From Sulfurimonas sp. (GTDB taxonomy: Bacteria; Campylobacterota; Campylobacteria; Campylobacterales; Sulfurimonadaceae): DNA of 64,000 nucleotides. Below, piece after piece: positions 1-9,057 of the stretch. Both the position numbers and the translations under genes were made by a program. The stretch is taken from NCBI GenBank assembly GCA_028687935.1, contig JAQTZE010000007.1, forward strand, positions 62,001 to 126,000, written 5' to 3'. The notes under the pieces are model-generated. The model made no database searches and was not told where the DNA came from. It saw nothing but the letters and a program-made list of their open reading frames with translations. How positions within the stretch are numbered: the stretch's first letter is position 1; every line of letters starts with the position of its first letter.

Positions 1-71
1 ACTACATTTAGGGCTCACAAACCTAAGTATTTTTTATAAAACTTCACAAACTACAATCATATGGAAATCTT

Positions 72-848
72 ATGTCAAACTCAATAGAAATCATCTCATG
101 GAACGTCAATGGCATACGTGCTGTAGCGAACAAAGAAGCGCTTAAATGGATAGATGAGCGACAGACTGATATCTTATGTCTCCAAGAGATAAAAGCGCTT
201 GAGGAGCAGATACCGCAAGACCTTTTTGCTAAAGAGTATCAAGAGAGCTTTGTAAACTCCGCAACCAAAAAAGGCTACAGCGGCACGATGACATGGAGTA
301 CACTTCAAAGTGATTATCACTCAACATGTGATCATGTAGATACCACGGCAGAAGGTCGAATCGTTGAGACCCATTATGGCGATATCGCCCTTTTTAATGT
401 CTATTTTCCCAATGGACAAAAAGATGAAGAGCGCTTGGCGCATAAGATGAAGTTTTATGATAACTTTTTAGCCCACTGTGAAGCCTTACGCAAAGAGGGA
501 AAATCTATCATCATCTGTGGAGATGTCAATACAGCTCATAAAGAGATAGACCTCAAAAACCCAAAAGCAAACTCGAAAACTTCGGGCTTTTTACCAATAG
601 AGCGAGAGTGGATAGACAAACTGCTTGACCATGGATATATTGATACCTTTCGATACGTCAACGGAGACGAAGCTGATCGATATAGTTGGTGGTCGTATCG
701 TGCCTCTGCTAGAGTTAACAATGTCGGCTGGAGAATAGATTATTTCTTCATCTCAGAAGATTTAGCAGAAAACCTTGAAGATGCGTTTATCCTTGATTAT
801 ATTGAAGGCTCAGACCATTGCCCAGTCGGAATTAGGCTCAGTATTTAA
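72..848 (+). CDS. xthA: Exodeoxyribonuclease III / AP endonuclease
   Basis: Cleaves DNA 5' of abasic sites in base-excision repair and has 3'-exonuclease activity. The 258 residues have the usual length and the whole endonuclease/exonuclease/phosphatase motif series in order: SWNVNGIRA at the N-terminus, CLQEIK with the metal-binding Glu, GDVNTAH, RIDYFF and the C-terminal SDHCPVG with the catalytic Asp-His. The ATG at 72 gives a full N-terminus, although only a weak purine stretch precedes it. The gene is convergent with mogA and leaves no spacer between the two stops. Family assignment is secure from the motifs. Confidence 0.95.
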   Translation: MSNSIEIISWNVNGIRAVANKEALKWIDERQTDILCLQEIKALEEQIPQDLFAKEYQESFVNSATKKGYSGTMTWSTLQSDYHSTCDHVDTTAEGRIVETHYGDIALFNVYFPNGQKDEERLAHKMKFYDNFLAHCEALRKEGKSIIICGDVNTAHKEIDLKNPKANSKTSGFLPIEREWIDKLLDHGYIDTFRYVNGDEADRYSWWSYRASARVNNVGWRIDYFFISEDLAENLEDAFILDYIEGSDHCPVGIRLSI

Positions 849-1382
849 CTACTTTGCCTTTGGTCTGAAAGCTTTTATTACATCTTCATTTGTCTCTATA
901 AACGGTCCTTCAATAAGGTCTATACAGTAAGGAACAGCTGGAAAAACCGCATCCAAACATTCCCGAATAGATTTTGGTTTACCAGGAAGATTAATAATGA
1001 GAGATTTTCCTCGTATACCAGCAGTCTGACGTGATAAAATGGCTGTAGGGACATATTGCAGACTCACCTGACGCATAAGTTCACCAAAACCAGGCATCAT
1101 CTTTTGACATACATTTTCAGTTGCCTCAGGCGTTACATCTCGAAGCGCCGGACCAGTTCCACCCGTTGTCACGACCAAACAACATCCTGCCTCATCACAC
1201 AGCTCTTTCATAGTCGCTTCAAGTATATCTTGCTCATCAGGAATACATCTATAGACTATCTCAAACTCACTTTTGAGATAATCTTTCATAGTTTCTTGAA
1301 TAGCAACTCCAGAAATATCTTCATAGATACCTTTACTAGCTCTGTCACTCGCGGTTATTACACCTATTTTAATTTCACTCAT
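849..1382 (-). CDS. mogA: Molybdopterin adenylyltransferase MogA
   Basis: Adenylates molybdopterin before molybdenum insertion (molybdenum cofactor synthesis). The 177-residue MoCF-domain protein shows TTGGTGPALRDVTPEA, the nucleotide/pterin loop typical of MogA/MoaB, and INLPGKPKSIREC near the C-terminus. The RDVTPEA form and length favour MogA over MoaB. A good Shine-Dalgarno (AGGAGAG) sits just upstream of the ATG. It is the last gene of the minus-strand run that starts at aroB, 8 nt after bioV. Confidence 0.88.
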   Translation of the reverse strand: MSEIKIGVITASDRASKGIYEDISGVAIQETMKDYLKSEFEIVYRCIPDEQDILEATMKELCDEAGCCLVVTTGGTGPALRDVTPEATENVCQKMMPGFGELMRQVSLQYVPTAILSRQTAGIRGKSLIINLPGKPKSIRECLDAVFPAVPYCIDLIEGPFIETNEDVIKAFRPKAK

Positions 1383-1390
1383 TTTCTCTC

Positions 1391-1912
1391 CTAATCTCTT
1401 TGTAAAAAATGATTTGCATCTTTCATATATGTCACTGTCGCATTACTTAAAAAAAATACTCGCGCTGCGTTTACATCGATAATCTGATCCTCACCGCCAA
1501 GATAAACTTCTATCTTGACACCTTTATGATGGAGCCATGCAAGATCTGAGAGAAGCCATTTATACTCCAAAAGCTCTTCAAGTTCTTGAGGTGATGTCTC
1601 TTTATGCAATATCTCACTGCGTTTATAAGGCAAAAAGGATGTTGCTATAAACTGATCGAGATACGCTTCTTTACTTTTTGTATAGGCGAGTCTTTGCAGC
1701 CGTTTAAACTTCTCTGTTTTTGTCTGAAAAAACGCAGGAGAGAAAAGTTGCAATGTATCCACTCTTTGCGCTCTTTCAAGCTCTTCTTTTACATATTTCA
1801 AGGCTTTGATAGCACCATAACTAAAACCACAAACGCAGTAATCAGAGTCTATAATAAAATTCTCAAAAAAATGAGACTCATCTGTAAGAGAAAATCCGCT
1901 ATAAAACTTCAT
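1391..1912 (-). CDS. bioV: Pimeloyl-ACP methyl ester esterase, BioV type
   Basis: Probable small alpha/beta hydrolase that frees pimeloyl-ACP from its methyl ester for biotin synthesis; BioV is the Helicobacter-type functional replacement for BioH. The 173 residues contain the nucleophile elbow GFSYG (Ser31), an acid in GGEDQ (Asp142) and a C-terminal His in DANHF (His168), a plausible complete triad. The start MKFYSGF matches what I recall of the Helicobacter family. The ATG lies inside the end of the ftsH-like gene (14-nt overlap). The family call rests on motif and layout, not on a search. Confidence 0.72.
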   Translation of the reverse strand: MKFYSGFSLTDESHFFENFIIDSDYCVCGFSYGAIKALKYVKEELERAQRVDTLQLFSPAFFQTKTEKFKRLQRLAYTKSKEAYLDQFIATSFLPYKRSEILHKETSPQELEELLEYKWLLSDLAWLHHKGVKIEVYLGGEDQIIDVNAARVFFLSNATVTYMKDANHFLQRD

Positions 1913-3551
1913 CTAATAACTTTCGAACCTCGTCCTTTGTGATACTCTCACGTTCATAAAGAACTTTTTCTACAAGATTTACAACAACAATCATCGACTC
2001 AAGCAGATCTTTTGTCTCCATATACAGCCTTTGTAGATAGACCTCTTCTTCTTTTTGATGTGCAATAAGAGAAATGCCCATACCGTACTCTTCGAGCATT
2101 TTTATCGTCAGCTCTTTGGCTTCATCGAGGTCATCTTTTGCGCTGCTTCCATGTTCATCATATTTGATTGCACACGCCGCTACTCCAGCAAGAAGCATCT
2201 TTATTCGCGATTCAAGCTCATGTTTGATAAGAGGCTCATTTGTCGTCGGTGTAAGCTTTTCGTTGGAGAGCATAAGCTTCTCAAACGCAAGGTCAAAATA
2301 GGTAGCACAGACAGCTTTTGCAGCCTGATATGTGATACGGTATTTCTTCTGCTCATCACTCAAAATAGAGAGTTTTTTCTTCCCAAACATCACCTTATCT
2401 TTGACCTGATGGAAATGCTCAATCGTGACTTTAAAATCTTTTTGTCTTAAAGAAAGAAGTGCTGCTTCATTGACCAAAGCAGCAAGTGCAGCTCCGTTAA
2501 AGCCAACCGTCATATTTGCAAGCGTTTTTACCTCAAGCTCATGTGGTACTTTCTCCAGATATTTTGAGAGTATCGCTTCACGCTCGCTCTTTGTAGGAAG
2601 CTCTACAAAAACTCTTCTATCAAATCTACCTGCACGCAGAAGTGCTGAGTCGAGGACTTCTATCTTGTTTGTCGCAGCAAGGACTATAACACCGCTTGAA
2701 CCCTCAAATCCATCCATCTCTGTTAGGAGCTGATTGAGTGTTGCTTCTCTCTCATCGTTTCTCTGTCCATCGCGTTTCTTGCCTACTGCATCTATCTCAT
2801 CGATAAAGATAATAGCCGGTGCATTTTTCTTTGCAGCCGCAAAGAGTTCATGGACACGTTTTGCTCCCATCCCCACATATATTTGCACAAATGAAGCCCC
2901 ACTTTGATAATAAAATGGCACACCACACTCATATGCTACAGCTTTTGCTATCATTGTTTTACCCACACCAGGAGGGCCTACGAGTAAAACGCCACGAGGT
3001 AATCTCGCTCCAAAACTTTTATAGCGTTTTGGGTTGCGCATAAAGTCAATGATCTCTTCAAGCTCCATCTTCACATCTGCGATACCGCCGATATCACTAA
3101 AGGTAACATCGCTTTTAATAGCTTCTATCGGACCGCTTGGTTCTGTACTTTGAGAAGAAGATGTGCTGACGCTACCTGCATTTATACTAAAAATTGCAAA
3201 ACCTCTTTTTTCAAACCATTTCACTCCAAGAGAGCCCAAGCCTAAAATAAGGACGAGATACAAAGCATAAAGAAGAAAATTTGAATCACTGCCCACTTCC
3301 ACCTTATAGTCGACAAACATCTTTGGAGTGACTTGGGAAGAGGCAATTTTATAAAAATCTTTTTGCGTTTTGAGATAAACATACTCTTTGGTTACAACAA
3401 CTTTTTCGACGCTTTTATTGCCTAAAATTTTCACAGCATCACGAAGCGTGATTGAACTTGCGTTGTCCCTAAAGATAGCAAAAAGAATAAGTGCAATAAC
3501 AAAAAACGCAGAGACTACAAGAATAATCCTGTTTGTCTTAGAATTTAGCAT
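1899..3551 (-). CDS. FtsH-like membrane AAA+ protein lacking the zinc-protease motif
   Basis: A 550-residue protein with FtsH architecture: a TM helix at residues 9-27, a short extracytoplasmic segment, a second TM at about 93-112 and then a full AAA+ module. The module has Walker A GPPGVGKT (192-199), pore loop FVQIYVG (221-227), Walker B IIFIDEID (247-254) and the arginine-finger region ending GRFDRR. Where FtsH has HEAGH after a Tyr, this protein has Y-Q-A-A-K-A (408-413), so both His ligands and the catalytic Glu are gone. The zinc-peptidase fold remains recognisable (EEYGMG near the C-terminus). It is best read as an unfoldase or pseudoprotease, perhaps acting with the true FtsH encoded elsewhere. 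The reading frame is intact, so this is not a decayed gene. Confidence 0.85.
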   Translation of the reverse strand: MLNSKTNRIILVVSAFFVIALILFAIFRDNASSITLRDAVKILGNKSVEKVVVTKEYVYLKTQKDFYKIASSQVTPKMFVDYKVEVGSDSNFLLYALYLVLILGLGSLGVKWFEKRGFAIFSINAGSVSTSSSQSTEPSGPIEAIKSDVTFSDIGGIADVKMELEEIIDFMRNPKRYKSFGARLPRGVLLVGPPGVGKTMIAKAVAYECGVPFYYQSGASFVQIYVGMGAKRVHELFAAAKKNAPAIIFIDEIDAVGKKRDGQRNDEREATLNQLLTEMDGFEGSSGVIVLAATNKIEVLDSALLRAGRFDRRVFVELPTKSEREAILSKYLEKVPHELEVKTLANMTVGFNGAALAALVNEAALLSLRQKDFKVTIEHFHQVKDKVMFGKKKLSILSDEQKKYRITYQAAKAVCATYFDLAFEKLMLSNEKLTPTTNEPLIKHELESRIKMLLAGVAACAIKYDEHGSSAKDDLDEAKELTIKMLEEYGMGISLIAHQKEEEVYLQRLYMETKDLLESMIVVVNLVEKVLYERESITKDEVRKLLDEVL

Positions 3552-4785
3552 AATTAAACTCCTCTCTTACTTCATAATCACGCACATTTATCCAGTTGCC
3601 AAGGAGGTCATCATCAGACTCTACAAGGATTTTATTGAAGTTCTGATCAAAGCCTTGATAGAGTCCATCTTTAAAACTCTCAATCAAAACATCAAGCTCT
3701 TGCGTGGAGTTTTTTCTAAACGCAAAGTTTTTCTCTTTGATAAGCGCTTCAAGCTCATGCAGACGTTCTTTGGCAAGAGAACCACTCACTTCTGGCTTCA
3801 TTGTAGCTGATGGAGTCGTATCGCGTTTTGAGTAACTAAACGCATGCAAGTGTGTCAATGGAAGAGCATCTGCGTTTATCATCGCTTCTCTCCAGAGCAG
3901 CTCACTCTCACCAGGATGTCCTGTGATAAAATCTGTACCTATCGCATAGCCTTTATCACTTAAAAACTCAAAAAGTTCTCTGTCTTGCTTATAAACATTT
4001 CTTCTGTTCATAAGTTTGAGCATCGCGGGTGAAGTATGCTGCAAAGCGATATGAAGGTGTTTTTCTAGCCATGTCTCATCAAGTATCTCTTTAAACTCAT
4101 CGCTCATCTGAATAGGCTCTATGCTTCCAACACGGATACGTCGCACGCCACGAATCTGAGAAATCTTTTTCATAAGTTTAGCGAGTGAAGTTTTCGTATC
4201 TTGACCATAGCTTCCGACATTTGTTCCCGTGAGAATAAACTCTCCAAAACCATTGAGTGCAAGACGTGAGATTTGTTCAAGTATTTTGCCCTCGTCCATA
4301 CTTCTCGCATCCCCACGGACAAAAGGGATGATACAGTAAGAACAACGAAAGTTGCATCCCTCTTGGATCTTGATAAAAGCCCTGCTCTTGCCGATAAAAT
4401 CATCTACTATCACATCATCGATATGATTGAGATCTCCCGGATCATAAAAGGGCTGCTCTTTTTTGAGCATAAAATCTATCTTTTGTTTTTCACTCTGTCC
4501 AAAAACGCCATGAACGCGCTTCTCACTGAGAAGTTTTTCACCCTTTGTATGTGCCCCACAACCAGTTAAAAATATTTTGGCTTCAGAACTTTTCTCAAGT
4601 CCTGAGATATAGGAGCGCACATGTGTATCCGCACCGTTTGTGACAGTACACGAGTTGATAACGACCACATCTGCTTCAGATTCATCTTGCGTGATATCAT
4701 ACTCTTGGAGTGAACTCATCATGACTTGAGAGTCATAAAGATTTGTTCTACAACCAAAAGTTTTGAAATAGACTTTTTTTCTCAT
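3538..4785 (-). CDS. mtaB: tRNA t6A37 methylthiotransferase MtaB (radical SAM)
   Basis: Adds the 2-methylthio group to t6A37 of ANN-decoding tRNAs. The 415-residue protein has the three-domain MiaB/MtaB layout. The N-terminal UPF0004 domain carries three Cys ligands (FGCRTN, NSCTVTNGAD, TGCGA); the radical-SAM core has CNFRCSYC; a TRAM-like C-terminal part follows. NSCTVTNGAD rather than NTC-IR points to MtaB over MiaB. The start codon directly follows the mscS stop, and the end overlaps the ftsH-like gene by 14 nt, which implies translational coupling. Confidence 0.87.
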   Translation of the reverse strand: MRKKVYFKTFGCRTNLYDSQVMMSSLQEYDITQDESEADVVVINSCTVTNGADTHVRSYISGLEKSSEAKIFLTGCGAHTKGEKLLSEKRVHGVFGQSEKQKIDFMLKKEQPFYDPGDLNHIDDVIVDDFIGKSRAFIKIQEGCNFRCSYCIIPFVRGDARSMDEGKILEQISRLALNGFGEFILTGTNVGSYGQDTKTSLAKLMKKISQIRGVRRIRVGSIEPIQMSDEFKEILDETWLEKHLHIALQHTSPAMLKLMNRRNVYKQDRELFEFLSDKGYAIGTDFITGHPGESELLWREAMINADALPLTHLHAFSYSKRDTTPSATMKPEVSGSLAKERLHELEALIKEKNFAFRKNSTQELDVLIESFKDGLYQGFDQNFNKILVESDDDLLGNWINVRDYEVREEFNYAKF

Positions 4786-6432
4786 CTAGATTACCTCATT
4801 TTCATCAGAAGGTTTTTCTCTTTTTTGCTCATTTTGAAGATGAAGTCTTTGTGTTGGGTAGGCAATAGTAATATCATCTTCAACATTAAACGCATCGATA
4901 ATTTCTGTACTAATAATACTTCGCAGAGTCAAAGTAGCATAGGCATTTGTAAGATACCAAGAGCTGATAGCAAGACCGTTTGGCTCAATAAAAGAAAAAA
5001 TACGAGGTTCTACATTCGTATTTTTCAGGCTGTAGTGACTTCGTATTTTGTTGAGTTGTTTTCTTGTGATATCTGTATAACCTTTGGAGTATTTTTTTGT
5101 AATTACTTTACAAATATGCATCGCTTTTTTATGATTTGACTCAAATGTTATCGTGATATCGATACCATCCCAGACAGTTTTGAGCGAAGAGTGCGAGTAG
5201 TTTGCAATCATTCTAGTGAAAACATAGTTGTTTGGTATAAAGATGATACGCCCAGCACGTCTGTTTGTTACGTAAGTCGTCAGTGTCACATCTTCAAGGA
5301 GTGTTATACGCAAGAGTGAAATATCCATCACATCTCCTACATACTCCGTACCTTCCATGATGACACGGATTCTATCTCCAACATGAATACTGCCACCAAA
5401 GACGATCACAAGCCAGCCAAGGATACTCATAAACCAATCTTTCATCGCAATAGCGATACCCGCAGAAGCAAATCCGAGGATGGTTACAAGATAATTTACA
5501 TTTTCTATATAATTAAAAAAGAGAATTAAAATAATAAGTGTCACGTTAACAAAATTTATAATTTTATTCGCCATATAAAATCTGTCATTATCGGTTATGT
5601 ATTTTTTGATAACAAACTTTAAAAGAGAGAAAATAATAAGAACAATCAGAATAACAATACCGATATTTCCCAGTCTATACATCTGTTTTTCTATATCTCT
5701 GTTGATATTGAGCTCAATGACTTCAAGTCTTTTTTCATAGACTTCAGCAGTGACCATCATAGTATCTAGCGCTATTTCAAATCTATCAAGCTGTTTAGAT
5801 TTCTCTTTCGCAGCTTCAGAATATTTTTCATCACTATCAATTTCCATGATCAGATCATAGAGCTCTTTTTCTTTGAGGATAAGCGATATCAGTTCTGTCA
5901 ACTGCTCTTTTTTTTGCTTAAAATCATTAAAGTCTGTATTGAAAGTCTTGATAACAGAGATCCCTGTAAAAATATCAAAAGGGTTGGTGATTGCAGGAAT
6001 CTCTTCAATCTCTGGAGGCGTTAAAAGTTTGGAAAAAAGTGCACCATCTTTATCTTTGAGCTGATCTATCTGTGAAGATAAGATTTTTTCTTTTGAAACC
6101 AAAGAGTTCAATTCATCCTTGTCAATGAGAGAGTTTCCTCTATTTTTAAGATAGGAGATTCTCTCTCGAATCTTTTTAAGACCATCTTTGACATCGATAG
6201 AGGCGAGATAAGAAGAGTAGCTTTTCATCCAAACTTTTTCTTCAGATATTTTTTTCTCGAGTTCAGATAACTTTGATAAGTATTCCCAGACTTTAGCCTT
6301 ACGCTCTTCTTCTTGTTTTTCTAGCTCTTGCGTTTGGTTATGCTCAGCTACTTTATTGGTTGCCAAGTTATCCTGCGCTTGGGCAGAAAGAAAAAAGAGA
6401 CTACAAGCGAGCAGTAAAAAGATTATTTTCAT
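4786..6432 (-). CDS. MscS-family mechanosensitive channel with periplasmic coiled-coil domain
   Basis: A 548-residue inner-membrane channel that probably releases solutes on hypo-osmotic shock. Order: cleavable signal peptide (first about 19 residues, ending SAQAQ), a long charged helical periplasmic region (about 25-240), three or more TM segments, and the MscS pore/beta domain. The last shows AGIAIAMKDWFMSILGW, then GDRIRVIMEGTEYVGDV and an IPNNYVF motif typical of MscS after TM3. The ATG overlaps the aroB stop (ATGA). Which MscS/MscK subtype it is cannot be settled by eye. Confidence 0.88.
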   Translation of the reverse strand: MKIIFLLLACSLFFLSAQAQDNLATNKVAEHNQTQELEKQEEERKAKVWEYLSKLSELEKKISEEKVWMKSYSSYLASIDVKDGLKKIRERISYLKNRGNSLIDKDELNSLVSKEKILSSQIDQLKDKDGALFSKLLTPPEIEEIPAITNPFDIFTGISVIKTFNTDFNDFKQKKEQLTELISLILKEKELYDLIMEIDSDEKYSEAAKEKSKQLDRFEIALDTMMVTAEVYEKRLEVIELNINRDIEKQMYRLGNIGIVILIVLIIFSLLKFVIKKYITDNDRFYMANKIINFVNVTLIILILFFNYIENVNYLVTILGFASAGIAIAMKDWFMSILGWLVIVFGGSIHVGDRIRVIMEGTEYVGDVMDISLLRITLLEDVTLTTYVTNRRAGRIIFIPNNYVFTRMIANYSHSSLKTVWDGIDITITFESNHKKAMHICKVITKKYSKGYTDITRKQLNKIRSHYSLKNTNVEPRIFSFIEPNGLAISSWYLTNAYATLTLRSIISTEIIDAFNVEDDITIAYPTQRLHLQNEQKREKPSDENEVI

Positions 6433-7481
6433 GCTTTTTTACCAAAGCCTTGAAGTACTTCTATAATCATTTCTTTACTACACTCATCAGTGATCTCAAC
6501 GCCTCCAATTGAAACGGGTAAGATAAACTTTATAGAGGAATCACTGCTCTTTTTATCAAGATAAAATGTCTCATAAAAGCTCTCTACATCAGCGATTACA
6601 TAAGAAGTTTCAAGATTATATTTCTCAAGAAGCAACTTCACCCTTTGTGCTTCTTCATCACTCATCAGTCCCATTTTTACAGCAGTTTGATTTGCCATAA
6701 CCATTCCAATAGCTACGGCTTCGCCGTGAAGATACTTTTTATACTGTGTTTCATTCTCGATTACATGTCCAAAAGTATGTCCATAGTTGAGTGCTGCACG
6801 AAGACCATGCTCTTTTTCATCTTCAGCGACGACAGAAGCTTTTGTTTGCACAGCCTGCATGATTGATTCTTGCAAAACAAGCGGATTTTTCAAATCAGCA
6901 CTCTCTAAAAACTCAAAAAAGTCTTTGTTAAATGTTACTGCCATCTTCACAACTTCTGCGATACCTGCGCCAAATTCTCGTTCAGGCAAAGTAGTTAAAA
7001 AATAAGGATCGATATAAACAGCTCGAGGTTGATGAAATGCACCAACAAGGTTTTTACCATAGCTATTATTCATGCCCGTTTTTCCGCCAACACTTGCGTC
7101 AACCTGCGATAATAGTGTCGTAGGAATCTGAATAAAATCGATCCCTCTTTGATAAATACTTGAAACATAGCCACACATATCACCAATTACGCCGCCGCCA
7201 AACGCAATGAGCATAGATTTTCTGTTAAAACGGTGATTAAAGAGGGATTCTAAAATAGTATCTATACTGGCTTGATTTTTGTACTCTTCTCCATCAGCAA
7301 CTGTGATGATATAGAGTTCTTTTGCGGAGATTTTACTCAGAAGATATCCAAGATGCAAACCTGCAACTTTTGGATTTGTAACAATAGCTACTTTTGTATC
7401 AAAATGTAATTTTGGAAGTGTATCGATTGAGATGTCATAAGAGTCGTCAACAACTCTTTTCAGCGGAATATTTACTAGCAT
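6429..7481 (-). CDS. aroB: 3-dehydroquinate synthase
   Basis: Converts DAHP to 3-dehydroquinate, the second step of the shikimate pathway. The 350 residues have normal AroB length. The NAD-binding and substrate signatures are in place: AFGGGVIGDMCGYVSS, QIPTTLLSQVDASVGGKTG, AEVVKM and the metal-site stretch NYGHTFGHVIE followed by LHGEAVAIGM. It is the first gene of the tightly packed run aroB-mscS-mtaB-ftsH-bioV-mogA. The 68-nt AT-rich leader before it may hold the operon promoter, but no single -10 element stands out. Confidence 0.95.
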   Translation of the reverse strand: MLVNIPLKRVVDDSYDISIDTLPKLHFDTKVAIVTNPKVAGLHLGYLLSKISAKELYIITVADGEEYKNQASIDTILESLFNHRFNRKSMLIAFGGGVIGDMCGYVSSIYQRGIDFIQIPTTLLSQVDASVGGKTGMNNSYGKNLVGAFHQPRAVYIDPYFLTTLPEREFGAGIAEVVKMAVTFNKDFFEFLESADLKNPLVLQESIMQAVQTKASVVAEDEKEHGLRAALNYGHTFGHVIENETQYKKYLHGEAVAIGMVMANQTAVKMGLMSDEEAQRVKLLLEKYNLETSYVIADVESFYETFYLDKKSSDSSIKFILPVSIGGVEITDECSKEMIIEVLQGFGKKA

Positions 7482-7549
7482 TTTTTATCCAATTTATAAA
7501 GTGTATAAGAGGATATATAATACTTAAATAAGTGTAAATATAAGCTAAA

Positions 7550-8956
7550 TTAGAGCTGCATAGGGATGAAAATCTGATGATAATCATCGAGTTTATGATA
7601 AAGTTTCTCACTATCAGTGGAGAAAATAGAGTAGACTCTTCGCTTGGTTAACTTACTCGTAAACGGTAAGATTTGCACAAAATTATCTTTTTTCTTCAAA
7701 ACTCGAATAGGATTGTCATTATCTTTGATCACTTTAATAGACTTAGAAAAAATAGCCGAAAGGTTATTATAATGTTCAACTACCTGCTCAATAATCTCTT
7801 GATGTTCATTTTCGTAGTTGTAAAGTTCTATATTAAAGCCCATCTGTACAGAGATATCAAAGATAGTCGTCGATACTTTTTCAAGATCTCTGTTATCCGC
7901 TAAAATAAGTGCAACATCTTTGACAGATGCAAAAGGACGGTCAGAAATCTTGAGTACAGGTACATGTGCGTCATAAAGTAGTTTTCTTATTTTATAGCTT
8001 GAGAACATCTCTTTAGAGACGATTACAAGACCAATATGATAAGTTTTCACATCGCTGTAAAAGAGAGATTGCAGCTCTTTTTGTTCATATTCTATATCGA
8101 TGATAACATTGTCATCTCTACAATTTTTAATATAGCGAAGAACAGATATATTGCCTGGATTGACTACTTTAATAATAAGATTATGTTTAAACTTTTTATG
8201 CGCAAAAACAGCGCGTCTGACGAGCTCTTTAATGGTTGCATGGTTGACAACATTCATATCTATCAGGAGATAAAGATTCGATCCAAATGGCTCTGGAAAC
8301 TGCCCAAGTTCACGTTTAATAGCACGATAAACTGACTTTAAAACATCAGGATCACCAACTAGGAGCAAGAGATCATTGGGTTGGATCATTCTGCGTCTAG
8401 AAGGCATCACAAGCTTTCTATCTCTATATATTGCAACAATACGCCAATTTTTTTGCTCGATTACTCCTATATGTCTGTAGACAAAAGAGCTTCCAAATGG
8501 CACTAAAACTTCCATAATCTCGCCAGCACCTATACCGACGTTTTGAGCGATTACTGGAACATTAGGTAGATAATCCAAAAGTCGTGAAGAGAGGATCTCT
8601 TTTGTATTAACCATAACAACATTGGCGTCTTCGTTTTCTAGGCTCCATTTGTTAAGAACCACAATACGGAGTTGCTTTTTGACTGCTCTAATATTTTTAA
8701 TAGTCATCTCGGCATCACTTTGGATATCCATTGCAATGAGAACCTGCACAAACTCCATCTTAAGGAGATTGGCTAATTTATGAAAACTAGTCGGATCAAA
8801 CTCATAAAATTTAAACCTAGCAGGATTTGCATCTTCAAATTCAACAGCTTTAGGTTGTACAACATAATAGATATTTTCACTTGTATATGTCTTTATTACA
8901 CGTCTAATAAAATGTGAACCGACATTTCCATCACTGATAATCAAAATCTTTTTCAT
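7550..8956 (-). CDS. TrkA-type protein with RCK_N and RCK_C domains (COG3400-like)
   Basis: A 468-residue cytosolic protein. The N-terminus MKKILIISDGNVGSHFIRRV is a Rossmann-type RCK_N beta-alpha unit. Residues about 140-215 look like an RCK_C ligand-binding domain (GEIMEVLVPFGSSF, then a PNDLLLLVGDPD strand typical of TrkA_C). The C-terminal half looks like a second Rossmann-like repeat. It probably regulates ion transport, but no channel or Trk membrane subunit is adjacent. It has its own TATAAT-like promoter (8986-8991). This 1.4-kb gene has none of the AAACGCA motifs. Confidence 0.72.
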   Translation of the reverse strand: MKKILIISDGNVGSHFIRRVIKTYTSENIYYVVQPKAVEFEDANPARFKFYEFDPTSFHKLANLLKMEFVQVLIAMDIQSDAEMTIKNIRAVKKQLRIVVLNKWSLENEDANVVMVNTKEILSSRLLDYLPNVPVIAQNVGIGAGEIMEVLVPFGSSFVYRHIGVIEQKNWRIVAIYRDRKLVMPSRRRMIQPNDLLLLVGDPDVLKSVYRAIKRELGQFPEPFGSNLYLLIDMNVVNHATIKELVRRAVFAHKKFKHNLIIKVVNPGNISVLRYIKNCRDDNVIIDIEYEQKELQSLFYSDVKTYHIGLVIVSKEMFSSYKIRKLLYDAHVPVLKISDRPFASVKDVALILADNRDLEKVSTTIFDISVQMGFNIELYNYENEHQEIIEQVVEHYNNLSAIFSKSIKVIKDNDNPIRVLKKKDNFVQILPFTSKLTKRRVYSIFSTDSEKLYHKLDDYHQIFIPMQL

Positions 8957-8985
8957 AACAATCTTTATTCTAAAATTTTTCAGCC

Positions 8986-8991
8986 ATTATA
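8986..8991 (-). promoter_or_regulatory. Probable -10 element for the TrkA-type gene
   Basis: On the minus strand a TATAAT hexamer in the context GTGCTATAATGG lies about 30 nt upstream of the ATG at 8956. Epsilonproteobacterial housekeeping promoters rely mainly on an extended -10 like this. No clear -35 is seen. Confidence 0.5.
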
Positions 8992-9014
8992 GCACTATTC
9001 ATAATAGATTAACT

Positions 9015-9029
9015 TATAATAACTATAAT
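9015..9029 (+). promoter_or_regulatory. Twin -10 elements for the rhodanese gene
   Basis: Two TATAAT hexamers (9015-9020 and 9024-9029) lie 29-43 nt upstream of the ATG at 9058, in AT-rich sequence with an AAGGA ribosome-binding site between. Either could be used. Confidence 0.5.
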
Positions 9030-9057
9030 ACCACATAAAAAATAAGGATAAAAAGAT

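Noticed and set aside
1056-1394. Plus-strand frame of 112 codons opposite mogA
   Set aside because: Antisense shadow of mogA; composition is that of a mirror frame.
1899-3551. Genuine FtsH protease
   Set aside because: The HExxH zinc motif is absent, so a protease annotation would mislead.
3388-3810. Plus-strand frame of 140 codons opposite ftsH/mtaB
   Set aside because: Shadow of two well-supported minus-strand genes; no ribosome-binding site or motif.
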